This document shows positions 1-8,500 of a DNA stretch of 64,000 nucleotides, in pieces. The number at the start of each line of letters is the position of its first letter. Positions within the stretch are counted from its first letter, which is position 1. This DNA comes from CAYSYY01 sp964576115 [NCBI: uncultured Gemmatimonadota bacterium]. Lineage in GTDB: Bacteria > Blakebacterota > Blakebacteria > Blakebacterales. The notes below the pieces were generated by a model. It made no database searches, was not told the DNA's origin, and worked only from the letters and a program-made list of their open reading frames with translations. A program made the translations under genes and the position numbers. The stretch is taken from positions 62,001 to 126,000 of the forward strand of contig CAZNUA010000002.1 in NCBI GenBank assembly GCA_964576115.1. Reading direction: 5' to 3'.

Positions 1-977
1 ATGGCGCCCATCATGCTCGGCCACGAATCGCCGTAAGCCGGGTAGTACATATCGAAGCCGATCTTCGTGTAGTAGGGCCAGCCGTAGGCGTCGAAAGCGG
101 CGGCATTGCCTTCGCCGTAGATGCGCTGCCACTTGAGCACCACCTCGGGCATGGCATCGTGGACCGGTTTGGCAGCGGGAAAGAAGAAGTAGGAATCCCC
201 GCCCATCTCGTGGAAATCGACATGGACGACCGGATTCCAGAGCAGGTATGTCTCCAGCCGCTGGCGGGTCTCGACCTGGGTCTGCCAGGCCCAGTCCCGG
301 TTGAGATCGAAGTAATAGTGATTCGAACGTCCTCCCGGCAGATCGCCCGACCGTTCCCAGGCCTCGGGCGCGTCATCGGGCTCGGCGCCCCGGCGGATCC
401 GGTAGTCGTGCACGAAACGGTCGCGGCCGTCGGGATTCAGCAGCGGGTCGAGGAGCACGACCAGTTCGTCGAGGATGATGCGGGTGGCCGAATCGGTGCC
501 TGCCGCGAGCTGATAGACGGTCAGCAGGGCCGCCTCGGTCCCGGCCGATTCCGAACCGTGGACGTTATAGGACAGCCAGGCGGTGGCCGGGCTCGAGGCG
601 ATGATCTCATCCAGTCGGGCCCGGGGAGCTCCGCGCGGATCGGCCAGGGTGGCCATGTTCGTCCTGATTTCCTCCAGACGGGCGTGATTGGCGGGACTGG
701 TAATGGTGAGCAGCAGCAGGTCCCGCCCCTCGTAGGTCTGGCCGTAGGTTGCCATTGTAACCCGGTCGCTGGCGGCGGCGACCGCCTCCAGGTAGGCCTG
801 CATTTCGTGGTGGAAGGTGTAGTTGGTGCCGATCTCGTAGCCGAGGAACTCCGCCGGGGTCGGAATGGCGGGATCGTAGGTTCCCCCGGGGAACCAGGCG
901 AAAGCGGTCTCCTGCTGCGCCGCCAGCGGCGCGGTGCAGAAGAGAACGGCACAGAGCACGATACTCGAGCGCTTCAT
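1..977 (-). CDS. Secreted M14-family zinc carboxypeptidase (C-terminus beyond window)
   Basis: The gene starts at ATG 977 and runs off the left edge, leaving about 325 visible residues. An N-terminal signal peptide (hydrophobic core, cleavage near AAQ-Q at residue 21) indicates export. The M14 zinc site is visible: HGSE near residues 140-143 supplies the first His and Glu, and a downstream VHVDFHEMGG segment supplies the third His. NPDG and DLNRDW segments are also typical of the family. The expected role is hydrolysis of C-terminal residues from peptides in the periplasm or outside the cell. A second M14 gene lies at 18469-20043, but this one is a different subtype. The catalytic Glu lies beyond the window, so activity cannot be judged. 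Confidence 0.88.
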   Translation of the reverse strand, partial: MKRSSIVLCAVLFCTAPLAAQQETAFAWFPGGTYDPAIPTPAEFLGYEIGTNYTFHHEMQAYLEAVAAASDRVTMATYGQTYEGRDLLLLTITSPANHARLEEIRTNMATLADPRGAPRARLDEIIASSPATAWLSYNVHGSESAGTEAALLTVYQLAAGTDSATRIILDELVVLLDPLLNPDGRDRFVHDYRIRRGAEPDDAPEAWERSGDLPGGRSNHYYFDLNRDWAWQTQVETRQRLETYLLWNPVVHVDFHEMGGDSYFFFPAAKPVHDAMPEVVLKWQRIYGEGNAAAFDAYGWPYYTKIGFDMYYPAYGDSWPSMMGA

Positions 978-1040
978 GGGGAACTCCTCAGTAAAAGATC
1001 GCGGTTCGTGGCCGGGGCGGACCACGGCCCTAACCCGGTC

Positions 1041-1138
1041 TTGCCATTCTGCCACCAAGTTCGTACTTTATCTACAGCAGACAGGGGTCTGCAATTCAAG
1101 CCGCGTCCGCGAACGACCGCCGGCGGACACGGCTTTTT
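1041..1138 (+). ncRNA. Candidate short terminated transcript or attenuated leader
   Basis: The gap between the divergent genes at 977 and 1394 holds a possible promoter, TTGCCA (1041-1046), 17 bases, TACTTT (1064-1069). A perfect 6-bp hairpin follows (GCAGAC at 1077-1082 with GTCTGC at 1087-1092). Next is a strong hairpin (arms 1098-1110 and 1123-1135, one mismatch) that ends in a five-T run, the form of an intrinsic terminator. No coding gene lies upstream on this strand for it to terminate. It may therefore end a small RNA of about 65 nt, or attenuate the transglycosylase gene. The promoter match is weak; the hairpins are clear. Confidence 0.4.
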
Positions 1139-1144
1139 CTATGA

Positions 1145-1174
1145 GGCCGGGTTTTTGTGAGCGAAAAACCGGCC
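1145..1174 (+). other. Stem-loop in the leader of the lytic transglycosylase gene
   Basis: GGCCGG (1145-1150), a bulged G and TTTTT pair with AAAAA and CCGGCC (1164-1174) around a 7-base loop. It directly follows the terminator-like hairpin at 1098-1138. The rest of the gap to 1394 holds no gene I can support. Confidence 0.4.
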
Positions 1175-1393
1175 CGGGAGGTGAACGCGCGAGTCCAACC
1201 CGCGTTACACATCTGAAACCACCTGACAGTAAATACGGTTAACGACCTGTACGGACATCCAAACGCAGGTGTTCGTTTTGTGTCGGAATCCGGGGGTATC
1301 GTACCAATGGTGACAACGACAAGAGGCCGGCGGACGTCCGACCGGGCGCTCCGCACGGCCTTTGCTGTACTAAAAGAGGTGATCCGCGAGATC

Positions 1394-1996
1394 ATGACTG
1401 CGACGCATCTTGATCGTCTCTCGCTGAGGGGGACCGCGCTGCTGCTCGTCCTCGGCGTCATGACGGTCGGGTTGGTGATCCAGCACCAGGAGATCAGACG
1501 CCTGCGTGACTTCTCGCTGATTCAGACCGACATGCTGGGACGCCAGCAGGAATGGGCTACCCGGGCGGCTACCCACCTCGATCTCATCGGCCGGTACGGC
1601 ATCCCGTATGCCTACCTCGAGGTTCTGGCCCGGCAGTGCACGATCCACGATCTCGACCTGGAGTTCATGGTCGGATTGATGCAGATCGAGAGCAATTTCA
1701 ACCCCAACGCCCAGAGCAACCGGAACGCCTACGGACTCATGCAGGTCAGGTTCCCCACCGCCCGCGAACTCGACCCGAGCCTGACGTCTTTCTGGCAGCT
1801 CTACGATCCGGTCCGGAATATCCGCCTGGGAGCGGAGTACTTCCGCGGGCTGCTCGATCGCTATCACGGCAATTACCGCATGGCCGCTCTGGCGTACAAT
1901 CGGGGTCCGACCCGGCTCGATGACGAGATCCTCGTCGAGGCCGACATCTCCGACCGTTACTACCGCCTCATCCGTCAGGCCGGTATCGTCGACTGA
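1394..1996 (+). CDS. Membrane-anchored lytic transglycosylase (SLT domain)
   Basis: This 200-residue protein has an N-terminal membrane segment (about residues 10-30) and then a soluble-lytic-transglycosylase domain. The family signature is present: the catalytic Glu in FMVGLMQIESNF, the N-rich AQSNRNAYGLMQV block, and AALAYNRGP near the end. It should cleave the glycan strands of peptidoglycan in the periplasm. I chose ATG 1394 because it follows an extended Shine-Dalgarno match (GAGGTGATC) and puts the membrane anchor at the N-terminus. GTG 1280 and ATG 1307 are in frame upstream and would add 38 or 29 residues of non-conserved sequence. A structured leader precedes it. Confidence 0.85.
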   Translation: MTATHLDRLSLRGTALLLVLGVMTVGLVIQHQEIRRLRDFSLIQTDMLGRQQEWATRAATHLDLIGRYGIPYAYLEVLARQCTIHDLDLEFMVGLMQIESNFNPNAQSNRNAYGLMQVRFPTARELDPSLTSFWQLYDPVRNIRLGAEYFRGLLDRYHGNYRMAALAYNRGPTRLDDEILVEADISDRYYRLIRQAGIVD

Positions 1997-2032
1997 ATTG
2001 CCTTCAACGGTAGAATCTCTCTTCGCCCCGAC

Positions 2033-2075
2033 GGAGCACGGCGGGCACTAAAGGCACTAAAGCCAGCCGTGCTCC
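2033..2075. terminator. Inverted repeat between convergent genes, possible bidirectional terminator
   Basis: A perfect 10-bp inverted repeat (GGAGCACGGC at 2033-2042 with GCCGTGCTCC at 2066-2075) overlaps the last codons of the minus-strand SDR gene and follows the plus-strand transglycosylase gene. The loop carries a tandem GGCACTAAA repeat. There is no T run, so termination is only a suggestion. Confidence 0.35.
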
Positions 2076-3034
2076 CGGTACCATGCGGTCGTGGTCCTGA
2101 TCCCCTGCGCAATATCGATCGCCGGTTTCCAGTCCAGGTCGCGGATCGCGGCCGAAGGATCGGCTGTCCAGAAGCGGTGCCGGTAATCGTGCAGGCGGGA
2201 ACGCGTGAGAACCGGCAAACCCCCTCCGACGCGCAGCAGCAGCTCGTTGATCAGCGCCAGAGGGTAGAGGCAGACGGGGATGACGGGGAAGAAGCGGACC
2301 CGCCGTTTCACTGCCCGCCCCATCAGACGGACAATGTCCCGCATCCAGTACGGTTCGGGATCGGCCGCGAAATACACCCGTCCGGCGGCGACGGGGAAAC
2401 GCCCCGCCCGCTCGATCAGATCGACCAGATCGGTGACGTGGATCATGCTGGCACAGATATCCCCCGGAACGGTCGGCGCCAGACCCCGGCGGGCCGTCCG
2501 ATAGAGAACGAGCAGGTCGTCATCGTACGGTCCGTACACGATCGCCGGTCTGATGATAGTCACGCGCATCGACCCGGGGGCTTCGTTCAGACAGACGATT
2601 TCACCCTCCCGTTTGCTCTGACCGTACATTCCCACCGGCCGGGGATCATCCGTTTCGGTCCGGGGTGCGCCCTCGCTAGCCGGACCGGCGGCGGCCAGGC
2701 TCGAGACGAGCACGAAACGCTCGAGTCCCTCCGCAGCCGCTGCCCGGACAAGGTTCCGCGTGCCGGTGACGTTGACGCGATCATACTCCTCCCTGGTCAC
2801 GGCCCGGGTCACCCCCGCCAGGTGAAAGACAGTCGTCGCTCCCCGCAGGGCGGGGAGCAGGGTGTCGGCCCCGGTCACATCGCCGTAGACCAGTTCGACC
2901 GCCGCTCCGTTCAGGGCCTGCAGGTCTGAAGTGCGGCGCACCAGAGCCCGGACCCGGTAATCCCGCGCGGCAAGGGCACGACAGAGATGGGCGCCGATGA
3001 AACCGTTGGCGCCGGTAACGAGAACCGTCTTCAC
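2057..3034 (-). CDS. NAD-dependent epimerase/dehydratase-family SDR, probable ceramide-pathway reductase (CerR-like)
   Basis: This 325-residue extended SDR starts with the Rossmann motif VTGANGFIG and has the catalytic YGQSK (YxxxK) motif. It ends in the WYREHGWL type of tail seen in epimerase-family reductases. It lies head to head with a serine palmitoyltransferase-like gene (3190-4371). In Caulobacter, the ceramide reductase CerR is an epimerase-family SDR encoded near spt, so reduction of a keto-sphingolipid intermediate is the likely role. That is inference from context. A generic sugar-nucleotide epimerase is possible; the sequence does not resemble the SDR-type threonine dehydrogenase. 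GTG 3034 was chosen over GTG 3040 because an AGGA lies 8 bases upstream. Confidence 0.8.
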   Translation of the reverse strand: MKTVLVTGANGFIGAHLCRALAARDYRVRALVRRTSDLQALNGAAVELVYGDVTGADTLLPALRGATTVFHLAGVTRAVTREEYDRVNVTGTRNLVRAAAAEGLERFVLVSSLAAAGPASEGAPRTETDDPRPVGMYGQSKREGEIVCLNEAPGSMRVTIIRPAIVYGPYDDDLLVLYRTARRGLAPTVPGDICASMIHVTDLVDLIERAGRFPVAAGRVYFAADPEPYWMRDIVRLMGRAVKRRVRFFPVIPVCLYPLALINELLLRVGGGLPVLTRSRLHDYRHRFWTADPSAAIRDLDWKPAIDIAQGIRTTTAWYREHGWL

Positions 3035-3071
3035 AGTCACAATCCTGCTTCGCTCCAGACCCGCTATTCTC

Positions 3072-3077
3072 TACAAT
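3072..3077 (+). promoter_or_regulatory. Candidate -10 element for the serine palmitoyltransferase-like gene
   Basis: TACAAT lies in the 155-bp divergent gap between the SDR and the acyltransferase, with a weak -35-like TTCGCT 17 bases upstream. It would give a leader of about 105 nt. Support is limited to the hexamer match. Confidence 0.25.
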
Positions 3078-3189
3078 CCGGGGGTATCCCTTTCCAACGG
3101 GAACTCTGTCAGTGTAGCGTGCCGGACAACGTCGCGACCACACCCAACCCGACCGGGGTTGAAACCGAGTGGGAGTTGAGCAACGGACG

Positions 3190-4371
3190 ATGGACCTCTT
3201 TACCAAGTGCTATGAAGCAAAAGAATGGAAGCAGGCCCAGCGCTTCGGGTACTACCCGTATTTCACGCCGATAGAGAGCGAGGCCGGCGCTGTTGTAACC
3301 ATCGGGGACGAGCGCAAGATCATGCTCGGTTCCAACAACTATATGGGTCTGACGAACCATCCCGACGTGAAAGCTGCGGCCGTCGAAGCTGTCGAGCGAT
3401 ACGGGTCGGGCTGTACGGGATCGCGGTTCCTCAACGGCACCCTCGACCTGCACATCGCTCTCGAGGCCGAGCTGGCCGACTGGCTCGGCAAGGAAGCGGC
3501 GCTGGTCTTCTCGACCGGATTTTTCGTCAATCAGGGGGTTATCTCCTCCCTGGTCGGTAAGAATGATATTTGCCTTTCCGACCGCCTCAATCACGCCAGC
3601 ATCGTGGAAGGCAGCCGGCTGGCGGCGGGAGAGACGATCCGCTACCGGCACAACAATCTGGCTGAACTGGAACACCAGCTGCAGAAAGCCCGGGACACGG
3701 CCGGCCGGTTGATCGTCTCCGACGGCGTCTTCAGCGCCGAGGGCACGGTGGCCGATGTGACCGGACTCTGCACGCTGGCCCGGCGTTACGACGCCCGGAT
3801 CATGATCGACGAAGCTCATGCGATCGGGGTCTACGGTCCCGAAGGCCGGGGGGCGGCGGCCGCTCAGGGCCAGCTCGACCGGGTCGACCTGCTCATGGCG
3901 ACTTTTTCGAAGTCGTTCGGCGGGGTCGGGGGATTCGTGGCCGGGCCGCTCGAGGTCATCATGTGGATCCGCCACACCGCCCGGACGATGATCTTCTCGG
4001 CCAGTCTGCCGCCTGCTTCGGTCGCCAGCGCCCGGGCCGCCCTGGCGATCATCCGTACCGCCGACGATCGCCGCGAGGCTCTCTGGCGCAATGTCACGCA
4101 CTGGCGCGACGGTCTTCAGCGTCTGGGTTTCGACACGCGGCAGTCCACCAGCCAGATCGTGCCGGTCTTCATCGGCGACGATATGACCTGCGTCAAGTTC
4201 TGGAAGGCGCTTTTCGCCTCAGGAGTCTTCACCAACGCTTTCATCCATCCCGCCACCCCTCCGCACGGCGCTCTGATCCGGACGTCGCTGATGCCGACTC
4301 ACACGACCGAGATGCTTGATGAAGCTCTCGACATCTTCGCTCGCGTCGGCCGGAAGATGAAAATTATCTGA
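3190..4371 (+). CDS. spt: Alpha-oxoamine synthase, probable serine palmitoyltransferase
   Basis: This 393-residue PLP enzyme of fold type I would condense L-serine with an acyl thioester to give 3-ketosphinganine, the first step of sphingolipid synthesis. Visible features are the substrate-loop GSGCTGSRFLNGT, His135 in HASIVEG (stacks on PLP), Asp207 and His210 in DEAHAIGVYG, and the Schiff-base Lys241 in TFSKSFGG. The GSGCxGSRFLNGT and WIRHTARTMIFSAS segments match Bacteroides-type SPT, not KBL (which has a GFGMASVRF-like segment) or BioF. The divergent SDR neighbour fits the same pathway. ATG 3190 was chosen over GTG 3169 because the resulting N-terminus aligns with the SPT family. Whether the acyl donor is acyl-CoA or acyl-ACP cannot be seen. 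Confidence 0.85.
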   Translation: MDLFTKCYEAKEWKQAQRFGYYPYFTPIESEAGAVVTIGDERKIMLGSNNYMGLTNHPDVKAAAVEAVERYGSGCTGSRFLNGTLDLHIALEAELADWLGKEAALVFSTGFFVNQGVISSLVGKNDICLSDRLNHASIVEGSRLAAGETIRYRHNNLAELEHQLQKARDTAGRLIVSDGVFSAEGTVADVTGLCTLARRYDARIMIDEAHAIGVYGPEGRGAAAAQGQLDRVDLLMATFSKSFGGVGGFVAGPLEVIMWIRHTARTMIFSASLPPASVASARAALAIIRTADDRREALWRNVTHWRDGLQRLGFDTRQSTSQIVPVFIGDDMTCVKFWKALFASGVFTNAFIHPATPPHGALIRTSLMPTHTTEMLDEALDIFARVGRKMKII

Positions 4372-4377
4372 AGCGGC

Positions 4378-5517
4378 TTAGTCCGGGCTTTCTTCGGTGA
4401 CGGGGGGAGGCGCTCCCTTCTCGATGGCAGCCGGAGCAGGGCCCTCCTCGATGGCGTGCAGACGGATATCGAGACCGCTCAGCTTGCGTTCGGCCCGTTC
4501 GTAGGCCTTGCCGGCGTTGCTCAGATGGGTTCCCAGAACGGAGTATTCTTCGCTGAAGGCGTCCAGCTCGCCCTGCATCCGGCGCAGGCGGGCCATGATC
4601 TCGCTCCCCCGCCGCTCCAGTTCAAGGCCCCGCAGACCGTAGAGAATCACCTGCAGGTAGGCGTAGAAGGTGTTGGGGCTGACCGGTATGACCCGGCGGT
4701 TGATGGCGTATTCGAGCAGGCTGTCCGATTCGCTGTCCCCCCCCCCCGCCCCCTCCTCGCGCACGATGGTCTCGTAGTAGACGTTCTCGGCGGGAATGTA
4801 CATCATCGCGAAGGTGAAGGTGCCTTCGTCGGGGAGGATATATTTGGCGGCGATGTCGTCGATCTTCTTCTTCACATTGCTCAGGAATTTGCGCCGCGCC
4901 TTCGAGCGCTCCGCCTCACCGGCTTCGAGGACCCGTTTGAAGTCCTCGATCGGGAACTTGGAGTCGATCGGTACCAGCTGCGAGCCGATCCGGATCACGG
5001 CGTCGACCGTGACTCCGCTCGCAAAGGTGTACTGCATGTCGTAGAAGGCGCTCGGGAAGGTATCGGCCAGCAGTTTCTCCAGGAAGATTTCCCCTACTCC
5101 GCCGCGCAGTTTCGGGCTCGTCAGGATACTCTCGAGCCCGGCGATGTTTTTACCCAGGTCGAAGATCTGCCCGGTCGCCTCGGAGAGCGATCCGAGCTCT
5201 TTCTTCAGATCAGCCACCGTCCGGCCCGAGGCCGAGAGCTGTTCGGCAAGCAGGCGCTGCTGCCCCGTGAGCCGTTCGTCGAGGGCGGCCTGCACTTCCT
5301 GCAGCCGCCGGGCAAGGCGCTCGGACTGATCCCGGGCCTGCTCGAGACCGGCCAGCCGGCTCTGCTGCAGCCCCTCGTTGATGTCCTTTCCGGTCGTCCG
5401 GACCGCCTCCCCCAGATCGCGCAGGCGGCTCAGGGAGTGCAGGACGAGAGCGAAAAGGGCGAAGAGGGCTGTCACGAGTACGATGACGAGCGGCCAGAAG
5501 AATTCGGGCAGGTTCAT
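4378..5517 (-). CDS. rmuC: RmuC-family DNA recombination protein
   Basis: This 379-residue protein has an N-terminal membrane segment (residues about 7-30) and a long coiled coil (about 45-130). A RmuC core follows, with SPKLRGGVGEIFLEKLL and the nuclease-like VPIDSKFP motif. RmuC limits inversion of DNA at short inverted repeats and belongs to a restriction-endonuclease-like fold; its exact activity is not settled. ATG 5517 was preferred over GTG 5565 because it puts the membrane anchor at the start. A run of eleven G on the coding strand (plus 4737-4747) lies inside the gene and could slip. It converges on the SPT gene with a 6-base gap. Confidence 0.85.
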   Translation of the reverse strand: MNLPEFFWPLVIVLVTALFALFALVLHSLSRLRDLGEAVRTTGKDINEGLQQSRLAGLEQARDQSERLARRLQEVQAALDERLTGQQRLLAEQLSASGRTVADLKKELGSLSEATGQIFDLGKNIAGLESILTSPKLRGGVGEIFLEKLLADTFPSAFYDMQYTFASGVTVDAVIRIGSQLVPIDSKFPIEDFKRVLEAGEAERSKARRKFLSNVKKKIDDIAAKYILPDEGTFTFAMMYIPAENVYYETIVREEGAGGGDSESDSLLEYAINRRVIPVSPNTFYAYLQVILYGLRGLELERRGSEIMARLRRMQGELDAFSEEYSVLGTHLSNAGKAYERAERKLSGLDIRLHAIEEGPAPAAIEKGAPPPVTEESPD

Positions 5518-5598
5518 GGATTCACAGTACAGCGGGGCGGGTGGAGGAGCAACGCCGCACTCCACCCGCCCCGTTTCCCCGCCCCGGCCGCCGGAGCG

Positions 5599-8500
5599 TC
5601 ATTTCAACAGCAGGATTTTCCGCGTCATCCGGCGACGGTCCAGTTCCAGCACCACCAGGTACACCCCGGCGGCGACCCGCCGGCCGTCATTGTCGGTGCC
5701 GTCCCAGCGGACCTGGTAGTCGCCGCCGGCGGTAGCCCGGTCGATGAGCAGCCGCACGCATCGGCCGCGCACATCCCTGATCTCGAGCCGGAGTCGATCG
5801 GATCCGCCTGCCGGCACCCGGTAGCGCAGACAGGTCTCGGGATTGAAGGGGTTCGGCACGGCCGGCAGCAGAGCCGCCTCCGGCGCTGTCTGAGGCACCG
5901 TCAGCGCAGCCGGGCCGAGCCAGAGAACCGGCCGGCCGGGCCGCACGATACGGACCGCCACAGCCTCGGGTGCCGCCTGCCCCTGCGGACCGGGCTCGAG
6001 TTCGAGTTCCCAGGCGCACCCCGGCGGGGCAGGAGGCGAAAAACTCTCCCCGATACCGGTCGGCAACCAGAGCCGGTCGTCACCGGGGGGGCCACCGCCT
6101 CCCCGCGGAGCCCCGTAGCCGGCGTAGAGAGCACTCTCGATCCCCTCGCCGCCGGCCAGGACCTGCCAGCGCACCTCGACGAGCAGGGGTCCGCGCCGGG
6201 TGGTTTCGAGACCGCTCACGGCCAGTCCGGGGCCCGCCGCTTCGGCCCGGAGCAGTCGCGTGCGATCGGCGTGGATGTCCAGGGGGGTGCAGCGCCAGCC
6301 TCCGTCGGGAGCCAGTTCGCGCAGATCCACAGCCATTTGACCGCTCCCGCTTCCCGACAGCAGCACAGCCAGGTCGGCGTACCAGGTGAGGCCCGCTGTC
6401 CGGGCCCTGACCGTCGTGCCCCCGGCAGTCAGCAACAGGGGTCGATCGGGATGCGGCGCCGCGCCCCGGCACCAGCGGGGCATGGCGGGCAGGGCCGGTG
6501 CCGCTACCGTCACGGCCCGCGTCCAGCGGCGTTCTCCATCGGCTGTCTGCCGGGTGAGTTCGACCCGCCACCGGCCCGCCTCCAGGCCGCTGATCCGGTG
6601 TGAGTGCCACGACCGGTCGCCGCCGAGAGCCGCACTCCAGCGGGGCTGCCCTCCCGCGGAGATGAGCCGCACCTGCCCGGGACCGGAACCCGCCCAGAGC
6701 AGCTCGAGGGTACCCGGCCCGGCAGCCCAGACCTCGAGCGCGGGCCGATCGACCGGCTCGCTCGATCCCCCGCCGTCACCTCCCACCCGGCCGAGAGCGA
6801 TTCCAGCCGTCCCGGCCGGCTGCCAGGTGAGCAACGAGTCGATGTCGATCGCCACGGCGTCTCCCCAGCCGATGGTGAAGTCCTCTCCGATCAGCTCGCC
6901 TTCCGAGGTGCGGAAGCACCCCCGCCAGGCCTGGCGGTACCCATCCCAGGAGCTGACGCTTAGCACAGCCGGGTCGTCCAGAACCGCGGCTGCCGTGCGC
7001 ACCCGGGTGGAATCGCACACCCCGACCAGGGCCAGACCGCCGCCCCTCGCGAGTGACGGAGGGTCATAACGCCGGGGACCGTGCCAGGTCAGGGTGCAGG
7101 GAGCCGTACTCACGACAGCGTACCCGGCGCCGGGTACGAGGGTGAAATCGTCGCCGGCCGTACTTCCGTCGGTCAGGCGCAGAGCCGAGCACCAGGCCGC
7201 CGAGAGCTGATCCCACCGGGCTACTTCCCCCGCCGCCGGCAGAGCCGACAGCAGAGAAAAGGCCCCGGTGCAGGCCGGATCGTCGAGAGTGGGAGTGATC
7301 AGGGTCACCCCGGGGGAGAGAACGCAGGCCCGGTCGGCCCGGTGAGCGATACGGATCGCAGCGGGTGAGGTCACCGTCGCCGGGGGGTTCAGACCGTCCT
7401 CGACACGGGCCGCGAGCCGCCAGAGCGTTCCTTCGGGCAGGTCGAAGAGTTCGACCGCCACCGTACCCCGGTCAGTGCGATCGAGAACCTGCGGCACGGT
7501 CAGGGCGGGCGCCGTCCGGCTTCCCCCTTCCTCTTGCAGGGTCAGGGTGGCCCAGGCCTGGCCCGGATCGGCGAGACTGTATTCGAGCAGAAGCACCGAA
7601 TCGACCGCGGCTCCGACGGGGAAGTCGAGCCAGGTGAAAATCGGCGGCGGATCGGTGGCCAGGGCCGGCAGGATGACCTCCTGCGGCGAGTCCCCGCTCA
7701 CCGTGACGAGCCCCGAGGCGACCCCCGCAGCGGCCCCGTCGGCCTCGATTGTCAGGGTATCGCCGGCCGCCCAGGAGCAGGCCGATCCCCCGATGGTCCG
7801 CAGGTTGCCCAGGTTCAGGGCCCAGCAGCCGGTCGAGTCGCTGCGCGTGGCGAGCCAGCCCGAACGGGGTGTGGCGCCCCCCAGTCTCAGGAATACCTGG
7901 GCTCCCCCCACCGCCTCGCCGCTTACCGATCCGACGAGGCATCCGTACACGGTGCGGGGCACAGAGGTGACGACCGTCCCTGTTGTCAACGAGGTGAACG
8001 TATCAGCCGGAGCGGGAGTACCCGCGCTCACGACCCGCCAGGTCACGGTAGTGCCGGGGTTGAGACCGTAGTGTTCGACCAGGTGGAGCAGTCCGGCGGG
8101 GTTGCCGTCCCAGGTGCGGCGCAGGTGTGATCCGGAGAGGATTTCGAGCCGTCCGTCAGCGGCCGTGCTGCTCCGCCAGGCGACACCGAATCCGGCGCTG
8201 GTCAGATTGACGATCCTGGTCCGGTACAGCATCGGCGCGCTTGTGTCGGGACCCCCGTCCGGAGTCGCGGGCCCGGCCGGACTGAAGGCCGCCGCGAACC
8301 GGGTGGCATGATCGCAGAAATCGCCCGCCCCTTCCGGATCGCGGACCCAGGCGGCATCGGTGTCCCAGCCGGCATAGGTGATATCCTGCAGGGTGTCGGG
8401 ACCGGCGGGATCGATCAGAAGCAATCGTCCGGCGGTATTGCTCAACCCCGATCCCAGCCGGCCGTCATCCACGAAGCATCGGCCCGGTAGAGTGGTCGGC

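Noticed and set aside
159-1160. A 333-codon plus-strand frame at the left edge
   Set aside because: Antisense to the M14 peptidase, whose zinc motifs and signal peptide are clear.
3190-4371. 2-amino-3-ketobutyrate CoA ligase with a threonine dehydrogenase partner
   Set aside because: The GSGCTGSRFLNGT segment differs from the KBL GFGMASVRF type, and the SDR does not resemble SDR-type threonine dehydrogenases.
4456-6603. A 715-codon plus-strand open frame
   Set aside because: It crosses the antisense of rmuC and the lamin-tail gene, both well supported, and its translation is low-complexity Pro/Gly/Arg.
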